Positions 34,501 through 44,789 of a DNA stretch of 64,000 bases are shown piece after piece. Origin of the DNA: Blastobasis lacticolella (Eukaryota > Arthropoda > Insecta > Lepidoptera > Blastobasidae); assembly GCA_905147135.1 (NCBI GenBank), contig LR990053.1, forward strand, positions 9,064,501-9,128,500, in the 5' to 3' direction. Positions within the stretch are counted from its first letter, which is position 1, and each line of letters starts with the position of its first letter. The notes beneath the pieces were generated by a model that was not told the origin of the DNA, did no database searches, and saw only the letters and a program-made list of their open reading frames with translations. A program made the translations under genes and the position numbers.

Positions 34501-37060
34501 ATATTGTAGCTGAGCTTTGATAGTTTATTTATAGTTTGGCCCACTGATTTTGAATTCGTGATCCATTCAAGGTGATCAAGGTTGATTAGCCGACACCACA
34601 ACATGTGGATGGAATTCGGCGTTATTATTGTTGTTCACGTTGGAATCGGTGTCACGGACATGAGACCCTTTTAAAATGAAAGCCTTTGTTATAGAGTTCT
34701 TTATAGTCTGTGGCCAACCAATGGATTGGTGTCGCACCCAGTGGATACGTTCCCAGTTGGTAAGACTAGGAATAAGTGGTTAACACAGAGGTCCCGAATT
34801 CGATTCTAAGCCGAGCAGAAATTGAAATGATGAATTTTTATTTCTGTTACGGGTCTGGATGTTATATGTGTAATGAGTATGTATTTAAACTACTTATATA
34901 GTAGTTTATCAGATGTCCGGGTTTATTAGTTATCTAGCACTCATAACACATGCTTTGCTTACTTTGGGGCTTTATGGCGATATGTGTATTGTCTAAGCAT
35001 ATTTATTAATGAAATATTGAAAACGTTGAAATTCTGAAATAGTATTACGCAACAGGCATCCAACTAGTTGGAAAGCGGTACTATCGCCTTTAAGATAATG
35101 CATTCAGCGGCACAAAATGTGGCCCAAGTCCTTAGTATGAATTCGTAAACAAATTAGGTAAGTGTTAGTTTCATGAGATGGGCCGAGGTCCATCCGTTCG
35201 GGAGTACCTACGATACCTTCGGATGTTTTATCTGTATCACTACTAATAATTTCTTATAGACAGACACACGTTAAATCTTTCTCTTTCTGCATTACACCCA
35301 TCTTTTTACGTCGGGTGTTAAAGTAGGTTCATATTGTACCTATTCTGCTAAAAAAGAATATGTAGGTATCAAATTTGGAAACTGGTAAAAAAAATCCGAA
35401 ACCGATAATACGTTATTTCCCTTTAGTAAGTAATGCCAAATACAGAAAATACCATTTGGCATTTTGCGGAACGTTATTTTTTTATCCTCTAACTCTGAAC
35501 GTATTTACATGAGGCTCTTTAACTTTAACATACCTATTGAATTTAAGTGCTCAACTAACCGGTTCAGTACGTTTATAGAACAAATGGCATTCGGGACGAG
35601 TTTATTTAACAATTTATTGCATACAATAAATCAGTTACAAAATAAGTTCTTATTAGTATTAGCTTTTGCGCACAATATCGTTCGCGTAAAATATCAAGAA
35701 GAATATAGGAGATTTTTATTTAGGGTGGTATTTATTATTTTTAAGCAGATTATTTACATTTTATATAACACCCTTGTCGAAGATCCCTTCGCTATTCTGC
35801 CGGACACACCTAAAGAGTTAATTTTCTTTGTATTTACGTATTTAGGTACTTTTTATTTAAGGAAAAAGTGTATTTTTTTAACAAATACCTATAATAATAT
35901 ACCCGAGGATAATATTGCCGCTGTATTGCTAAAATATAGTACATTTGGTTGCTATATATTTCCCAACAGTATATAATACTATTCATATCGAAGATTTGGC
36001 AACCCTAATCCTGAAATGTAAGTTATATTGCTGCCAAATTTAATCAAAATCTGTTAACTAGTTTTTACGAGAATGAGTACCTAACAAACATCCAAGCATG
36101 TCTCCTTCCTTACAAAATTTCGCATTTATAATATTAGTAATAGCTGCTCTAACAATGACTTTGCCAATGTAAAGTAAAGTTAAGTGAAAATTTAGGTATT
36201 ATTTAAATGCATCAAAAAATTGAATGGACATGGAAAAAACATGTTGTAAGAAAAAATACTGTACCTATTGATTATCTGTACGAACGGGTAGGATTTCGAA
36301 TGTCTTTTGTTGGACGGAAATCCGTTAACTAATTATTCTGTTTTCTAAAATATTGACAGACAGAACAAAAAGTAATTGCAAATTTAAGTAACGTAGATTT
36401 GTATACTTAATACATACTTGTTTACTCAATAGTAGATTCGTATGGCAAACTTCTTCGTCATATTCAATTTTGTTTTAAAAATGTGACCTTCAATTCCCTA
36501 CATATTCCGCTAAACACCAAATTTGCGTACGTAAATATTTGGCATAGTTTAATTCTAATCAAACACTTAATAGATATAATAGGTGCTAAAGCTATTTAAG
36601 CACGCGGCTTTCGTTTTGGGAGGCATAATTGTTCTACGATCTATAATTCTATAGATTCTACTGCTTTTGTTTTATAATTGTCCTATATTTAACACCAATA
36701 TTGCTTTATTCTTATTTATAAAATAATTAAAAGCAGATTGCAGTGTAATGTCTGACTTATAATAATATATGTTTTTTATTGTGCTAGGAAAACTAAGATT
36801 TGAGAATGAAACGGCCAAGTCTTGGCTGTGTGCTTGCAATATAATATAGACATCGCAAACCATCTCAGGAGTCGATTGGCACCGCGTGGCGATATTTTAT
36901 TTTTCAACAAATAAATTAAACTAAAACAACTAAATAAGCACTAGATGTCGTAAATATAATCATAAGGCTGACAGGTCTTACCAAAATCTTGGGGCAAATA
37001 TGACTCTTTGGCAAGCCATTCGCGGAGAGCCGCGATGTCTTGACTCACGTCCTGTGGCAT
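25465..37060 (-). CDS. CRAL-TRIO lipid-binding protein, gene B (280 aa)
   Basis: Six minus-strand exons join to 843 nt with no stop before the last codon: 37060-36982, 32710-32551, 31289-31043, 29703-29593, 26144-26011 and 25576-25465. All have AG/GT borders and phases 1,2,0,0,2. Residues 1-80 form the helical CRAL-TRIO N-domain (REWLAKESYLPQDF; KKFLHSCYGSLEKAK). Residues 80-244 form the Sec14-like pocket (VLIHRLDDPELEKF, GHIIVIDATCFTLKI, VRITHIHIVNCPSFIDKLYA, KYLPKEYGGDAES). The C-terminus ends MNGSFRTLSID, the usual insect tail. The protein should be a soluble carrier of a hydrophobic ligand; I cannot tell which. The ATG directly follows an acceptor, so an upstream 5' UTR exon exists. Introns are full of SINE, hAT, RTE and MITE sequence. 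It is the only member here that is both complete and typical. Confidence 0.9.
25715..25985 (+). repeat. R-family copy with inverted head
   Basis: It runs forward from 'cagcccataatgaccactg' to 'gccttgtacgacaccca' (about 25920), then immediately continues with the family's beginning in reverse ('cctttcgtgggagaggccct', 'agttctgcagtgggcagtta', 'tttgtgatg'). It is a head-to-head chimera in gene B intron 5. Confidence 0.65.
26011..26144 (-). CDS. Gene B exon 5
   Basis: It is 134 nt with acceptor TTTTCAG and donor GTAAGG. It encodes VKFHTEAEGLHQYIDKKYLP and KEYGGDAESMADQQ, containing the conserved GG loop, then a charged helix. Confidence 0.92.
26205..26710 (+). mobile_element. SINE family B, rearranged, with nested MITE
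   Basis: Family B pieces at 26205-26345 and 26590-26710 flank 26405-26570, which has inverted ends TTTACATTGGTCAA / TTGACCAATGTAAA and internal CAGTG-rich sequence. That inner piece is a likely small DNA element. The order of SINE blocks is scrambled. Confidence 0.55.
26985..28135. mobile_element. hAT-type DNA element, 1151 bp, perfect 8-bp target duplication
   Basis: The ends are TAGAGATG (26985) and CATCTCTA (28135). ATAAATAT occurs at 26977-26984 and again at 28136-28143, an exact eight-base duplication. Both subterminal regions are packed with CCGGATA motifs in both senses, likely transposase-binding sites. No hAT transposase is visible; an RTE-like remnant lies inside. The element is non-autonomous and lies in gene B intron 4 (26145-29592). 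Confidence 0.9.
27540..27810 (+). pseudogene. RTE-type LINE C-terminus nested in the hAT
   Basis: Short in-frame stretches read ATWLTVDQRDLKDNIIDAAT and VQNREKWRKQTRRADSS, matching the common C-terminus of RTE-like elements (R-W-x-G-H ... DRxKWR..TRRAD). Several stops are present. A minus ORF over the same bases is a shadow. Confidence 0.55.
28455..28525 (+). repeat. SINE family B 3' end
   Basis: 'ctgccaaatcatggtcgagg', 'gcgcgagagtacaaccgaaa' and 'acgtcaagatgatga' identify the family tail. Confidence 0.6.
28530..29560. other. Gene B intron 4 remainder, no gene seen
   Basis: It contains a short palindrome near 28790-28825 ('gtaacgatatatcatatcgttac'). Otherwise no recognised element or gene; the ORF at 28518-28790 is unsupported. 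Confidence 0.4.
29593..29703 (-). CDS. Gene B exon 4
   Basis: It is 111 nt, phase 0 at both ends, acceptor GTTACAG, donor GTAAGG. It encodes EAMPVRITHIHIVNCPSFID and KLYALVKSALPLEIRNL, the HxxN-C/A-P strand and helix of the pocket. Confidence 0.92.
29765..29905. mobile_element. Foldback element, GC-rich ends
   Basis: 'ttgaaaccgcgagcgctcgcg' at the left is inversely matched by 'gagcgctcgcgaggatgcg' and 'agcggtttcaaa' at the right. Related pieces lie at 21370-21480. It sits just upstream of gene B exon 4, in intron 3. Confidence 0.65.
30012..30100 (+). mobile_element. SINE family A, 3' third
   Basis: Only 'cacccataacacaagc', 'ggggctagatggcgctgtgt' and the tail remain. Confidence 0.7.
30193..30623. 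mobile_element. PIF/Harbinger-like MITE 2, 431 bp
   Basis: The same inverted ends as 12194-13266 (CACCCGGTTTCT ... AGAAACCGGGTG), with TAA on both sides (30190-30192, 30624-30626). It lacks the hexamer array. It lies in gene B intron 3. Confidence 0.82.
31043..31289 (-). CDS. Gene B exon 3
   Basis: It is 247 nt with acceptor TTGCAG and donor GTGAGT. It encodes VLIHRLDDPELEKFVFYDV, FTIQGEHWLRK and GHIIVIDATCFTLKIVPK, the first half of the lipid-binding fold. Confidence 0.92.
31473..31985 (+). mobile_element. SINE family B copy with internal insert
   Basis: Its head 'gagcgtcggtggccgtgtgg' starts near 31473, with 'gatgctcttacggtcaggga' and 'ctgtcaggcgactgaatgtg'. The copy breaks at about 31745 and resumes at 31905 ('ctgatttgccaaatcctgga'). 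The 160-base insert is not identified. It is in gene B intron 2. Confidence 0.75.
32095..32515 (+). pseudogene. RTE-like LINE C-terminus (antisense to gene B)
   Basis: It reads LTVTKRAMVRAMLGVSLRDR, RKRTQVTDITLRISRLKWQW and EGHIGRR, then in other frames WRPRTGKGSVGRPPTRW and WRSLGEAYAQQWPSFG. This is the common RTE ORF end. Similar pieces are at 45304-45690 and 62150-62300(-). It abuts the donor of gene B exon 2. Confidence 0.8.
32551..32710 (-). CDS. Gene B exon 2
   Basis: It is 160 nt with acceptor CCATCAG and donor GTTAGT. It encodes DDVMLKKFLHSCYGSLEKAK, then a YGDRDPLSP turn. An RTE fragment lies immediately beyond its donor. Confidence 0.9.
32833..32968. mobile_element. Palindromic MITE P, copy 1 (partly eroded)
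   Basis: 'tggagtgctaaacatattaa' and 'aacgataggtaca' are inversely repeated ('tgtacctatcgttt', 'acatttagcactcc'). It is closely related to 55246-55420 but the right outer end is lost after CCATCC. It lies in gene B intron 1. Confidence 0.8.
33340..33700 (+). mobile_element. SINE family B, full-length copy
   Basis: The head 'gtcggtggccgagcggttag' looks like a Ser/Leu-type tRNA, with box B 'agttcgaatcccgctcc'. Then come 'gatgctcttacggtgaggga', 'attcaggcgactgg', 'gtcgctttactgtaattacc' and the tail 'acgccaagatga'. It is the reference for fragments at 14.3, 16.2, 24.7, 26.2, 28.5, 31.5, 33.8, 57.0, 60.3 and 61.6 kb. Confidence 0.82.
33810..33905 (+). mobile_element. SINE family B 3' fragment
   Basis: 'gtaattacctgatcgtcc', 'gatcatggtcaaggcgaacc' and 'gagcacaaccgggacattaa' mark the last third, only about 110 bases after the full-length copy. 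Confidence 0.7.
33906..34764. other. Gene B intron 1, no gene seen
   Basis: This is ordinary spacer sequence. The minus ORF at 34112-34294 is unsupported. Confidence 0.4.
34765..35010 (+). mobile_element. SINE family A copy
   Basis: It has a degenerate head, 'tttctgttacgggtctggat', 'acacatgctttgcttacttt', 'ggggctttatggcgatat'. An extra 20 bases near 34905-34920 repeat part of the body. Confidence 0.72.
35464..35976 (+). CDS. Uncharacterised ORF, up to 170 aa
   Basis: The frame is open from a stop near 35430 to TAA at 35974-35976. The first ATG giving MRLFNFNIPIEFKCS is at 35509, so the likely product is about 155 residues. It is rich in Phe, Ile, Leu, Tyr and Asn, with hydrophobic stretches (FLLVLAFAHNIV, FLFRVVFIIFKQIIYILY, LIFFVFTYLGTFYL). 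I recognise no family. It lies in gene B intron 1, antisense to the gene. Codon choice follows the local AT bias. It could be a chance frame, an exon of a nested gene or an old element. Confidence 0.3.
   Translation: MRNVIFLSSNSERIYMRLFNFNIPIEFKCSTNRFSTFIEQMAFGTSLFNNLLHTINQLQNKFLLVLAFAHNIVRVKYQEEYRRFLFRVVFIIFKQIIYILYNTLVEDPFAILPDTPKELIFFVFTYLGTFYLRKKCIFLTNTYNNIPEDNIAAVLLKYSTFGCYIFPNSI
36035..36150 (-). repeat. Helitron-like terminal fragment
   Basis: The minus strand reads TACTAATATTATAAATGCGA, then 'aggagacatgcttgg', a pattern typical of lepidopteran non-autonomous Helitron 5' ends. A plus-strand relative is at 39248-39345. No 3' hairpin is visible. Confidence 0.5.
36982..37060 (-). CDS. 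Gene B exon 1
   Basis: It follows acceptor TGTTTCAG, starts ATG at once and encodes MPQDVSQDIAALREWLAK and ESYLPQDF; donor GTAAGA. It is 79 nt, phase 1 at the end. Confidence 0.88.
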
Positions 37061-37174
37061 CTGAAACAAAACAAACAATTCACCTTTTTAGAGCTTTTGT
37101 AAGTGTAAGTGTTGTGTTCAGTTGTGTCTAACTAGCTAGAGTTGTTTAATAAAATGATATAAAAACTGTTTATT

Positions 37175-37450
37175 CGTTCCCGAGCTCCCGTTGGCCGTAT
37201 GATGTCCTGCAGAGTAGAATAGCACCAACCCTTTACACTCCTGAGTATCATATAAGGCGATTAATGTTTTTGAGACAAAATATCTAGTCTTCGTAGGCTA
37301 GAAAATAGGCAGGAGCATTTTCCAATGTTCTATTTATAAAACTGCGATCTCCAACTCGCTTGCCAAGCGTGGAGAATATGCTAATAACCTCGCCTGTCGT
37401 AGGAGAGGCCCTAAATCCTGCAGTGGACTGTTACTGTGGGCTGTGATGTG
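37175..37450 (-). repeat. R-family copy, minus
   Basis: It contains 'agaatagcaccaaccctt', 'ctccaactcgcttgccaag' and 'gagaggccctaaatcctgca' in reverse. It is upstream of gene B exon 1 by about 120 bases. Confidence 0.75.
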
Positions 37451-37829
37451 ATCCCCTTGCTAAAGACTGATTCAGTGGCACAATTCTGAAGAGCCAACAA
37501 TCATCAAAGTACATAATTTGAAGTTTTATTATTGTTATATAGATATGTAGTTACTTTACAGCAACTACACATTGTAAAATGACTAGGTGTTTATAGTAAA
37601 TTATGCTGAAATTACTGAGTAGAGAATTACATAGGTACGACGTGTCGTATTTTTAGTTGTAAGTAGCATCCTTTGTCATTTGCACAGAGCAAATAAAAAT
37701 TGTCAGTCTTAACCATGAAGGTAGATAACTTTCCAATCTGTTTAGGCATTTGTTATGAGGCATAGTCACGTCTGTATACAGTGTTAAACAAAAACGAGTT
37801 TTTCCTTAGAAAGTGCAGCCACTTTAGGA
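37451..37829. other. Spacer, no gene seen
   Basis: AT-rich, no frame or repeat recognised. Confidence 0.4.
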
Positions 37830-38075
37830 AAACTAGGTTCAGTGGGATTCTAGGTCTGCCACGCATGTCCCGGGTTCGATCCTTGGCCAAGAAATTGAAA
37901 TTTTTAATTTTTATTTCTGTTACCGGTCTAAGTGTTATATGTACAATAAGTATGTATTTAAAAAAGTATATAAGTAGTTTATCAGTTGTCTAGTACCCAT
38001 AACACAAGGTTTGCTTCCTTTGGGGCTAGATGGCGCTGTGTGAATTGTCCAAGCATTATTTATATTTATCATTTA
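37830..38075 (+). mobile_element. SINE family A copy
   Basis: It has 'cccgggttcgatccttggcc', 'tttctgttaccggtctaag' and 'ggggctagatggcgctgtgt'. Confidence 0.78.
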
Positions 38076-39595
38076 TTTACTACAAAATTAATTAATATAT
38101 CGTGAAAAAATATATATTTCACATTATTCCGGTCGATTTTAGGTATTGTATACCTACCTATATTTCCTGGGATTTCTATATAATTACGGATTACATAGGT
38201 ACATTTCCTGTAACACATCTTAATTAAAACACGTAAAATAAAGTATTAAAGTCAATATCCGTTAAGATGAAACAGTAAATCAAAATAATAAAAGGAAAAA
38301 AGGTCTATCATATTTACAAAATGTACCCTTTAAATTAAAGTTTTATTCTCCAAAGTACAACGAGACCGGTAGCGCTTACTTCCATCCTTCCGTGGCCGAC
38401 AGGAAGTGACAGCATGCAATGACATTCAATAGGGCTTCTGATTTCCTGGTGCGGTCAGTTTTTACTTTCATAGATACCTACTTACATGGTATACATACAT
38501 ACATAAAGCTAACGCCTCTGTCCCACAGGTAGGGTAGGCGGAGACTATGGACTGCGACTTTACTATGTTCTAACGCAACTCCCTAGCCTCGCATATATCC
38601 ACAATTATTTTCATACATCTCCTTTTATTCTTGCCACTTAGGACCCCAAAACATTGTATGTATCCAATTCACTTCATGTGTTTACTGGATTAGTTTTTAA
38701 CTAGATGAATGGGAGGGTTGTTCAGGTTAATTTGTAAGAAAGCAAAACTTATTTGTTATTAAGTGACTGAATTGGATCCATAAATACTGGCTCGGTTAGT
38801 CTGCAGACGTCTGTACATTAGTCTACAGACTGGACATTACAATAATTTAAAGTAATTCTACTTAATATCTAAGTGCATGTTTGTTTGTTTGCAGGTGTAT
38901 CTATAGGTTTCTAGGTGGTTTTGTACCCCTGTAGCATTTACGATTATCTACTACATTACGACAATACGGTCTAAAACCAATGGCAAGCATGTCAAAAGCG
39001 TCCACTAATTTGGAGAGATTTATTCTCCGTGGGTTTAAATTAAACGTGTTTATGATGTAAGCAAACATTGCCCGGTGATAGAAAATATCGAAACCGGTTA
39101 CACAGTTTAACAATAAAGACAATTCTGATTATGAATTCTGATTCGGTGGTCGCGGTAAGGTCACATTGTGGGCTGCCAGCAGGCAGTTCACAGGTAGTGG
39201 ATAGGTATGACTCAGAAGGTTGTCATATGAATAGGTGAGTCATCTTATCCTACTAAATGCGAAAGTATGTAAGGATGTTTGGATAGATGTTTCTTACTTC
39301 TTCAGGAAAAAGTACGCAACAGATTTTGTTGGCAAAGATGAAGTCTGATATTTGTACTTCGCAACCAGACATTGACAGCGTCGTCACAGTCCGAATATCC
39401 ACGGGTTGGGTCAAATGACGGGTGTCATTATGACCTTAAAAGGCCTATAAGACCTTCGTTTGACCTGCTCCAAAAGGCAGCGAGACTTGGTCCCTACTAC
39501 AGCCACACAAGCAGGAGCTGCGTATCATGGAAATGAAGATGCTGTAGTGGAGGTCTGGAGTTTCACGTAAACATCACCCACCCACATTTGCGGTA
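38076..39595. other. Spacer with a Helitron-like trace, no gene seen
   Basis: 39248-39345 starts TCCTACTAAATGCGAAAGT and includes 'aagtacgcaacagattttgt', a Helitron-like terminal segment. The remaining sequence shows no gene. The ORFs at 38901-39122 and 39525-39782 are unsupported. Confidence 0.45.
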
Positions 39596-39905
39596 GCTTG
39601 GTCCGTGCCATAGAAAACAAGCTGCAAGAATGCCACCTTCGATTGAATGGCCACTTCTTGCGTAGACCGCCGTCTTGCGTACGTAGGGAACAAGCGTTCC
39701 TGGCCATGTCACCCATGAGAAGCACGGGAAGGAGAGGCCGGACCAAGAAGCGGTGGCTGCGTGCTAACAAACTCACTACCAAGGATGCGGAAGACCGAGC
39801 AAAGTGGACAAAGACGAGTAGGAAGGCGGACCCCGGGCCCGCGCATGCCGCACGACGCGTATCCGAGAGTAAACGCCAAGATGATGATGATGATAATGAT
39901 GAACT
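39596..39905 (+). pseudogene. RTE-like LINE C-terminus
   Basis: It encodes LVRAIENKLQECHLRLNGHF, LRRPPSCVRREQAF, RRGRTKKRWLRANKL and EDRAKWTKTSRKADPG, the familiar RTE ORF end (basic GRPKKRW, then DRxKWR). The tail is (GAT)n at about 39880-39902. It is 5'-truncated. Confidence 0.8.
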
Positions 39906-40286
39906 CTAACTTAGATTGTATTTACTTTCACAAACAAAAGTTGATGAACAAAAATTGCATTCTGTTATCTGATATAAAGGAGGACCGGCAAAAATGTATT
40001 GATCCCAGCCTATGTGCTCAATAATAATAATTATGTCGTTAGAAAGAGTTTCTCATATTATCCTGCAATATGGGAAAACTTGCGCTTGGAAAAAACTTTT
40101 AATTTCATATTATACTGGACAATTTACCTTATATGACCAATAACGTTATGCGATCGATATGTGGGTCGATACACAATATTTTTTTTAAACTCTACATTGT
40201 ACAGTAGTTGTAGAGTCTACAACTTATACTATGGTGGCAAATCTCGAATCGCTGTGGCAAAAAATTTCATATAAACGTTTTTAAGT

Positions 40287-40725
40287 TAACGACCTCAGTG
40301 GTTCAGTTGATTGACATGCCGCTCTGCCACACAGAGGTCCCGGCCGAGCAGAAATGGAAATGACGAATTTTATTTTTTGTTACGGGTCTGAGTGTAGTAG
40401 ATATGTAAAATAAGTTTATTTAAAGTAATTAGTTAGTACTAACGAATCACTAGTATTTTCTCGTAAGTTAATTGTAAAATTCTTAGATAAATAAAGATTT
40501 TCTAACCATAATTATGTTAGTTAAAGTTTGTTTTATAAAAAAAGTATATTAGTAGTTTATCAGTTGTCTAACACCCATAACACAAGCTTTGCTCACTTTG
40601 GGGCTAGGGCGCTGTGTGAATTTTTCAAAGTCAAAGTCAAAGGCATTTATTTGGAACATAGGTAGGCCTACAGATTCGTTAAAATATTATAATATTTCAA
40701 GCATATTTATTTATTATTATTACTA
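40287..40725 (+). mobile_element. SINE family A copy with two internal inserts
   Basis: The SINE is seen at 40287-40430, 40536-40622 and about 40697-40725. Inserts are 40431-40535 (AT-rich) and 40623-40696, the latter starting (AAAGTC)n, as in LINE tails. Both are younger than the SINE. Confidence 0.65.
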
Positions 40726-41489
40726 TTGTTTTTATTATTTTTACCAGATACCTATTACACGCAGTATTGGCTAAATTGTCCCGTTAATTTTACAAAATAA
40801 AACTGCTAAAATAGCACGCAAAAAAATTACAGAATTTAATAATTTCGGTAATTACCGTAGATAATTACGGAAATAGCCTTCACGGAAATAGCCGTAATGA
40901 ATAACATCCGGCCTCAATTCACTGAACCATGCACTAGCTGACCTACGGAATGAAATGTCATAGCCAAATAATTAAAGCTCTAAATTTACAGTCTCATATT
41001 AACTTCGTTTAAGGCGAAGTTAATATAAATTATATTTAAACGTAACGAATCCATTCGTTGTGACACATCATGCTAGATGGCACTGGATGTCTATTAGATC
41101 CATAGATCATTTTTTATCTGTGTTTAGCTCGCGCTAACGAGGCAGACACTCAGTTTATACAAGGCTTAATTAATTTGGAGGTTCAATGTCTCTATACACG
41201 GTTCCACCGAAAGTTTATATTTGTAATTAATAATATTTCTAGTAAACGGGTTCCAAACGGTTTTAAAGTGTTTATTTTAATGACCCAGGCCACTTATTTA
41301 TGGGAATTGCACAGCTTATTATTATGAATGATGTTGATGATATTGCCAGCTTTCCTACTTTTAGTCCTACACTTCGCTCGGTCTTCAGAGTCCTCATGTC
41401 GTAAAGCCAGTGCTGTCGTTAATCTTTTTCCATGGGTGTCAACAGTAAAAACAGTTTAAATATTACATTAAATAAAAACAATAACAGAA
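40726..41489. other. Spacer, no gene seen
   Basis: It has a small inverted pair near 40980-41030 ('ttaacttcg' / 'cgaagttaa') and no recognised gene. Confidence 0.4.
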
Positions 41490-41980
41490 TAACCAAGAAA
41501 TCTACGGAACAACGAAAAAGATGGACTCTACACGTCGATAACGACATATCTAACTAAACTAATTAAACAAACAAAATGTCGAACTGACATTTAACACCTC
41601 TGAATGTTATCACTGCTACGTGAAAACAATGTCTTCTTAATTAACCTTCGAAATAATATTTTGTTGTTTACGTAAGTGTTGTTTCTATTTTTAAGCATTT
41701 ATTCATCTTCATCATCATCACAATGCACAGCCCATAACAGTCCACTGCGGGACTTAAGGCCTCCTTTGAAAGGGGAGGTTATTGCCATAATCTCCACGCT
41801 TCGCAAGAGGGTTCGAGATCGCAGTGTTATAAATATAACAATGGAAAACGCTGCTCCGCATTTTACAGGCTACGGAGACTCTAGATCTTTTGCCTCGAGA
41901 ACATTAGTCGCCTTGTACGACACCCACGAGTGTAAGGGGTTGGTGCTATTCTACGCTGGCGGACACCACACGGCCGACGG
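41490..41980 (+). repeat. R-family copy with extended 5' part
   Basis: The R body (41700-41980) is preceded by 210 bases that also precede R at 57075-57297 ('actctacacgtcga-tacgac', 'aactaattaaacaaacaaaa', 'tgtcttcttaatta'). The repeat unit is therefore at least 490 bases. Confidence 0.75.
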
Positions 41981-44010
41981 CTTTTATAAATACTATTAAA
42001 TAAATATGTACCTATCTCTAAAATTAAAGCATGTTTTGAAGCGAGGAACGTTTTTTTCGTACCTTCTCGATCAAAATCCTCAAATTTGAACCTGTAGGTA
42101 CCTGTTTTTTTTGTTTAATAACAAAAATGACCTTGATTTTGTTTAATTAAAAAACGGGTTTTATACTTTTTGCTCGAGTTGCTAGCATCGTCGATTTATC
42201 ATACACAGCTTTACAATAAAAAAAGAATCCTTTGAAAAAAGTAATTAAACGCTTCAAGCGCTCATAATTTTTTATTAATGTCGTTTCCTCCTAATCAACA
42301 TTGTAGCATCAATCAGACTAGTCAGGTTTTAATGTCGCAGAATAAGAGAACACTTGAACTTACAATTTACCAAATTACAACCTTACCTAAATATTTGTTA
42401 TAATAGATACCTAATAAAATGATTGGGAAATTTTTTGAAGCTTTTTAGTAATTTGATTCCTAAATCAACGTCTGCGCTGTCTAACCTCAAAATTGCATAG
42501 GTGAAACAATGACATTAAATGAAAATAAAACCTAACAAACCGAATCAAGCACCAACTAAAATACCTATGTGCATTAAAATTGTTGTTTTTACCAAAGTGT
42601 AAACCAATCAATCAATTAATCAATGTATTTATTGCATTCATGAGGTTACAAAAGATTTTACGGTTTTAATGTACTTACATCATGAAACCCAACCCCGAAA
42701 CCCCGCGCTGGGGCTCCATTTTTGTATCGCTCGCATCGATTCAAATGATTCTAAATTATGATTTTCGGCATGAAAAATTCTATATTTTTTAAATAACATT
42801 GGCAACACGGAAAGAGTTGGTTTCGAAAATAGGAGAAAAAAGCATAATGCATCCAAATATGGATTTTTTTTGCGGAAAATCAAACTTGAATACCACTCGA
42901 ATCGAGGCAAGTGGTTAAAAAATAGAAAGAAAGAAAAGGCATTAATATATAGGCCCATAATAGGGCCTGTATTTATTAGTGTAAGTAAATAGGCATATAA
43001 AGTGCAAATGTTAGTTTATTGCCATATGGTGTTCCATGAAGCTATGTTACCAGTTTATGTAATATCGTCGTTTATGTATAATCGTCTATAATCATGTTAA
43101 AAAATACACTTTTCACACATAGGTTTACCAACAAGCCCAAGTCTACCGCGTAACACAATAAATAGATATTTTAACACTTCTTGCTCGATAATGTCCAATT
43201 ATGTATCATGAAATGTCACCGTAAAGCATGGCTTTGTTAGCCGCAGCTAAATAATATGGTATAAAACATCCCTAGGGAATAAAGTGATTTGAATATGGAA
43301 TGTTAAAATTCGTATAATAATTCTTTCTTAGCGAAGCCTTTACGGCTTTGTAAAGAGACTTTATTCAAAAATCGCACTATGTTTTTTCTGCAAAAAAAAA
43401 TTAAAAAGGCACTATTGCAAAAACTGTGACTAAAGACTAGGCTATTAAGGCAGGACCTAGACTGCTCAAATTGTGCAAATGTAAAAAGTGCAAAATAAAA
43501 AAATGGGTTTCGTGTTTAAAAACTATAATTTTCAGTTTACATTGACACGAAAATATCGTGAAGCGATACTGATTTAATTCCGAAGTGCTTTATTTATAGT
43601 TTCACAGGTGGTATGAGAAGTAGAGTATTCACTTCAGGAATAAAGCTGTCTTAGTTTTGGGTTGCTTGAACCCCTCGCTTTTAACTCCCTCGGTACGCTC
43701 AGAAGCCAATATGCCGCCCATGACGCAAGACACTGCTTTATTCCCTTGATGTATAATCTCAATAATATTAGCTTAGAGGTAGGAAGTTATGTCATAAGTA
43801 GGTACATGTGTAGATGCGTATAAATTTAAATTATGGCGTCTATTATGGTACATATGGTGTGATGTTGATTAAGGAATACTAAGTAGTTTGCAAATATTTA
43901 ACATTCAAAGGGCATACAATGAAACCACTATTGTCAAAACAATCAAGGTTTACATTTCGTATCATTCAGGCATGATTTAAGGATACATTATATTTTGTTG
44001 TTCATTTTTT
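41981..44010. other. Spacer with old foldback repeats, no gene seen
   Basis: 42690-42945 resembles 21480-21700. 43240-43760 shares blocks with 20450-21330 ('aaagtgatttgaat', 'ttattcccttg-tgtat'), suggesting both are parts of one old DNA-element family. No coding frame is supported. Confidence 0.45.
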
Positions 44011-44014
44011 GTTA

Positions 44015-44340
44015 ATACAACTAAGGTGGCAAACAAGCTTACGGTCCCAGCAGCATCCTATGAACGTTTGCAATACCAGGGGCATCACTCACGCGTTGCC
44101 GGCCCCGCAAAAACTCTTTCAACCCTTTCTTGAAGAACTCCATGTCTCTCCAGGGAAAACCTCTCCAGGTAGTTCATTCCGCACAGTTCGCGAACAATTT
44201 GGCTCCTAGGTGTGAGCATGAAGTTCCTGTCGGGGGCGAGCGGTACGATGATAGTTCTTGAGTACAAAGACCGTTGTACACGCGGTAGAATACACGAAGG
44301 GAGGCGAAATCCCTCTGCTGACTAAGCGACTTAATACCAC
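44015..44340 (-). pseudogene. LINE RT C-terminal fragment
   Basis: Minus frames read RDFASLRVFYRVYNGLCTQE, then after a shift VPLAPDRNFMLTPRSQIVRE and FSLERHGVLQERVERVFAG. This is the end of a LINE ORF2 different from the Jockey copies; 47600-47870 is a relative. Confidence 0.7.
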
Positions 44341-44789
44341 TTGTGAGCATGGTCATCATCACCAACACTAGGATCCCTTAATTCGAAGACTACACAAACT
44401 CCTAGCTGGATCTGCTGCTGATCACGTGCATCGTTTTAATCTGTGATGCTGATGCGAGTCGCTAAATAGACTTGAAACTAAACGTCTTCAGCTCATCGCA
44501 AAAAACAATACGTGACTTGAATAATAAGTGGAATCCGCATATTTTAATGCATTTATTGACTAATTAAGAAGGTCAAGATTATAAATACGTTATGGTTGTT
44601 TTCATTTTAATGTCTCCATCAAAAAATTAATTGAATGCTTGAACATTATTGCATTTTTCCTAAGTATCTCAATTTTTTTTTAATAAATATTGTCTAAGTT
44701 ACTTATTATCCATTACAAACAACCAAAACGACAAGCAGTTAAATATTTTCTCCTAATAATTTAAGTATATACACAAATATATTTAAATT
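44341..44789. other. Spacer, no gene seen
   Basis: AT-rich, no recognised feature. Confidence 0.4.

Noticed and set aside
39882..39902. (GAT)n run as an independent microsatellite
   Set aside because: It is the ordinary 3' tail of RTE-type insertions, seen again at 50945 and 53240.
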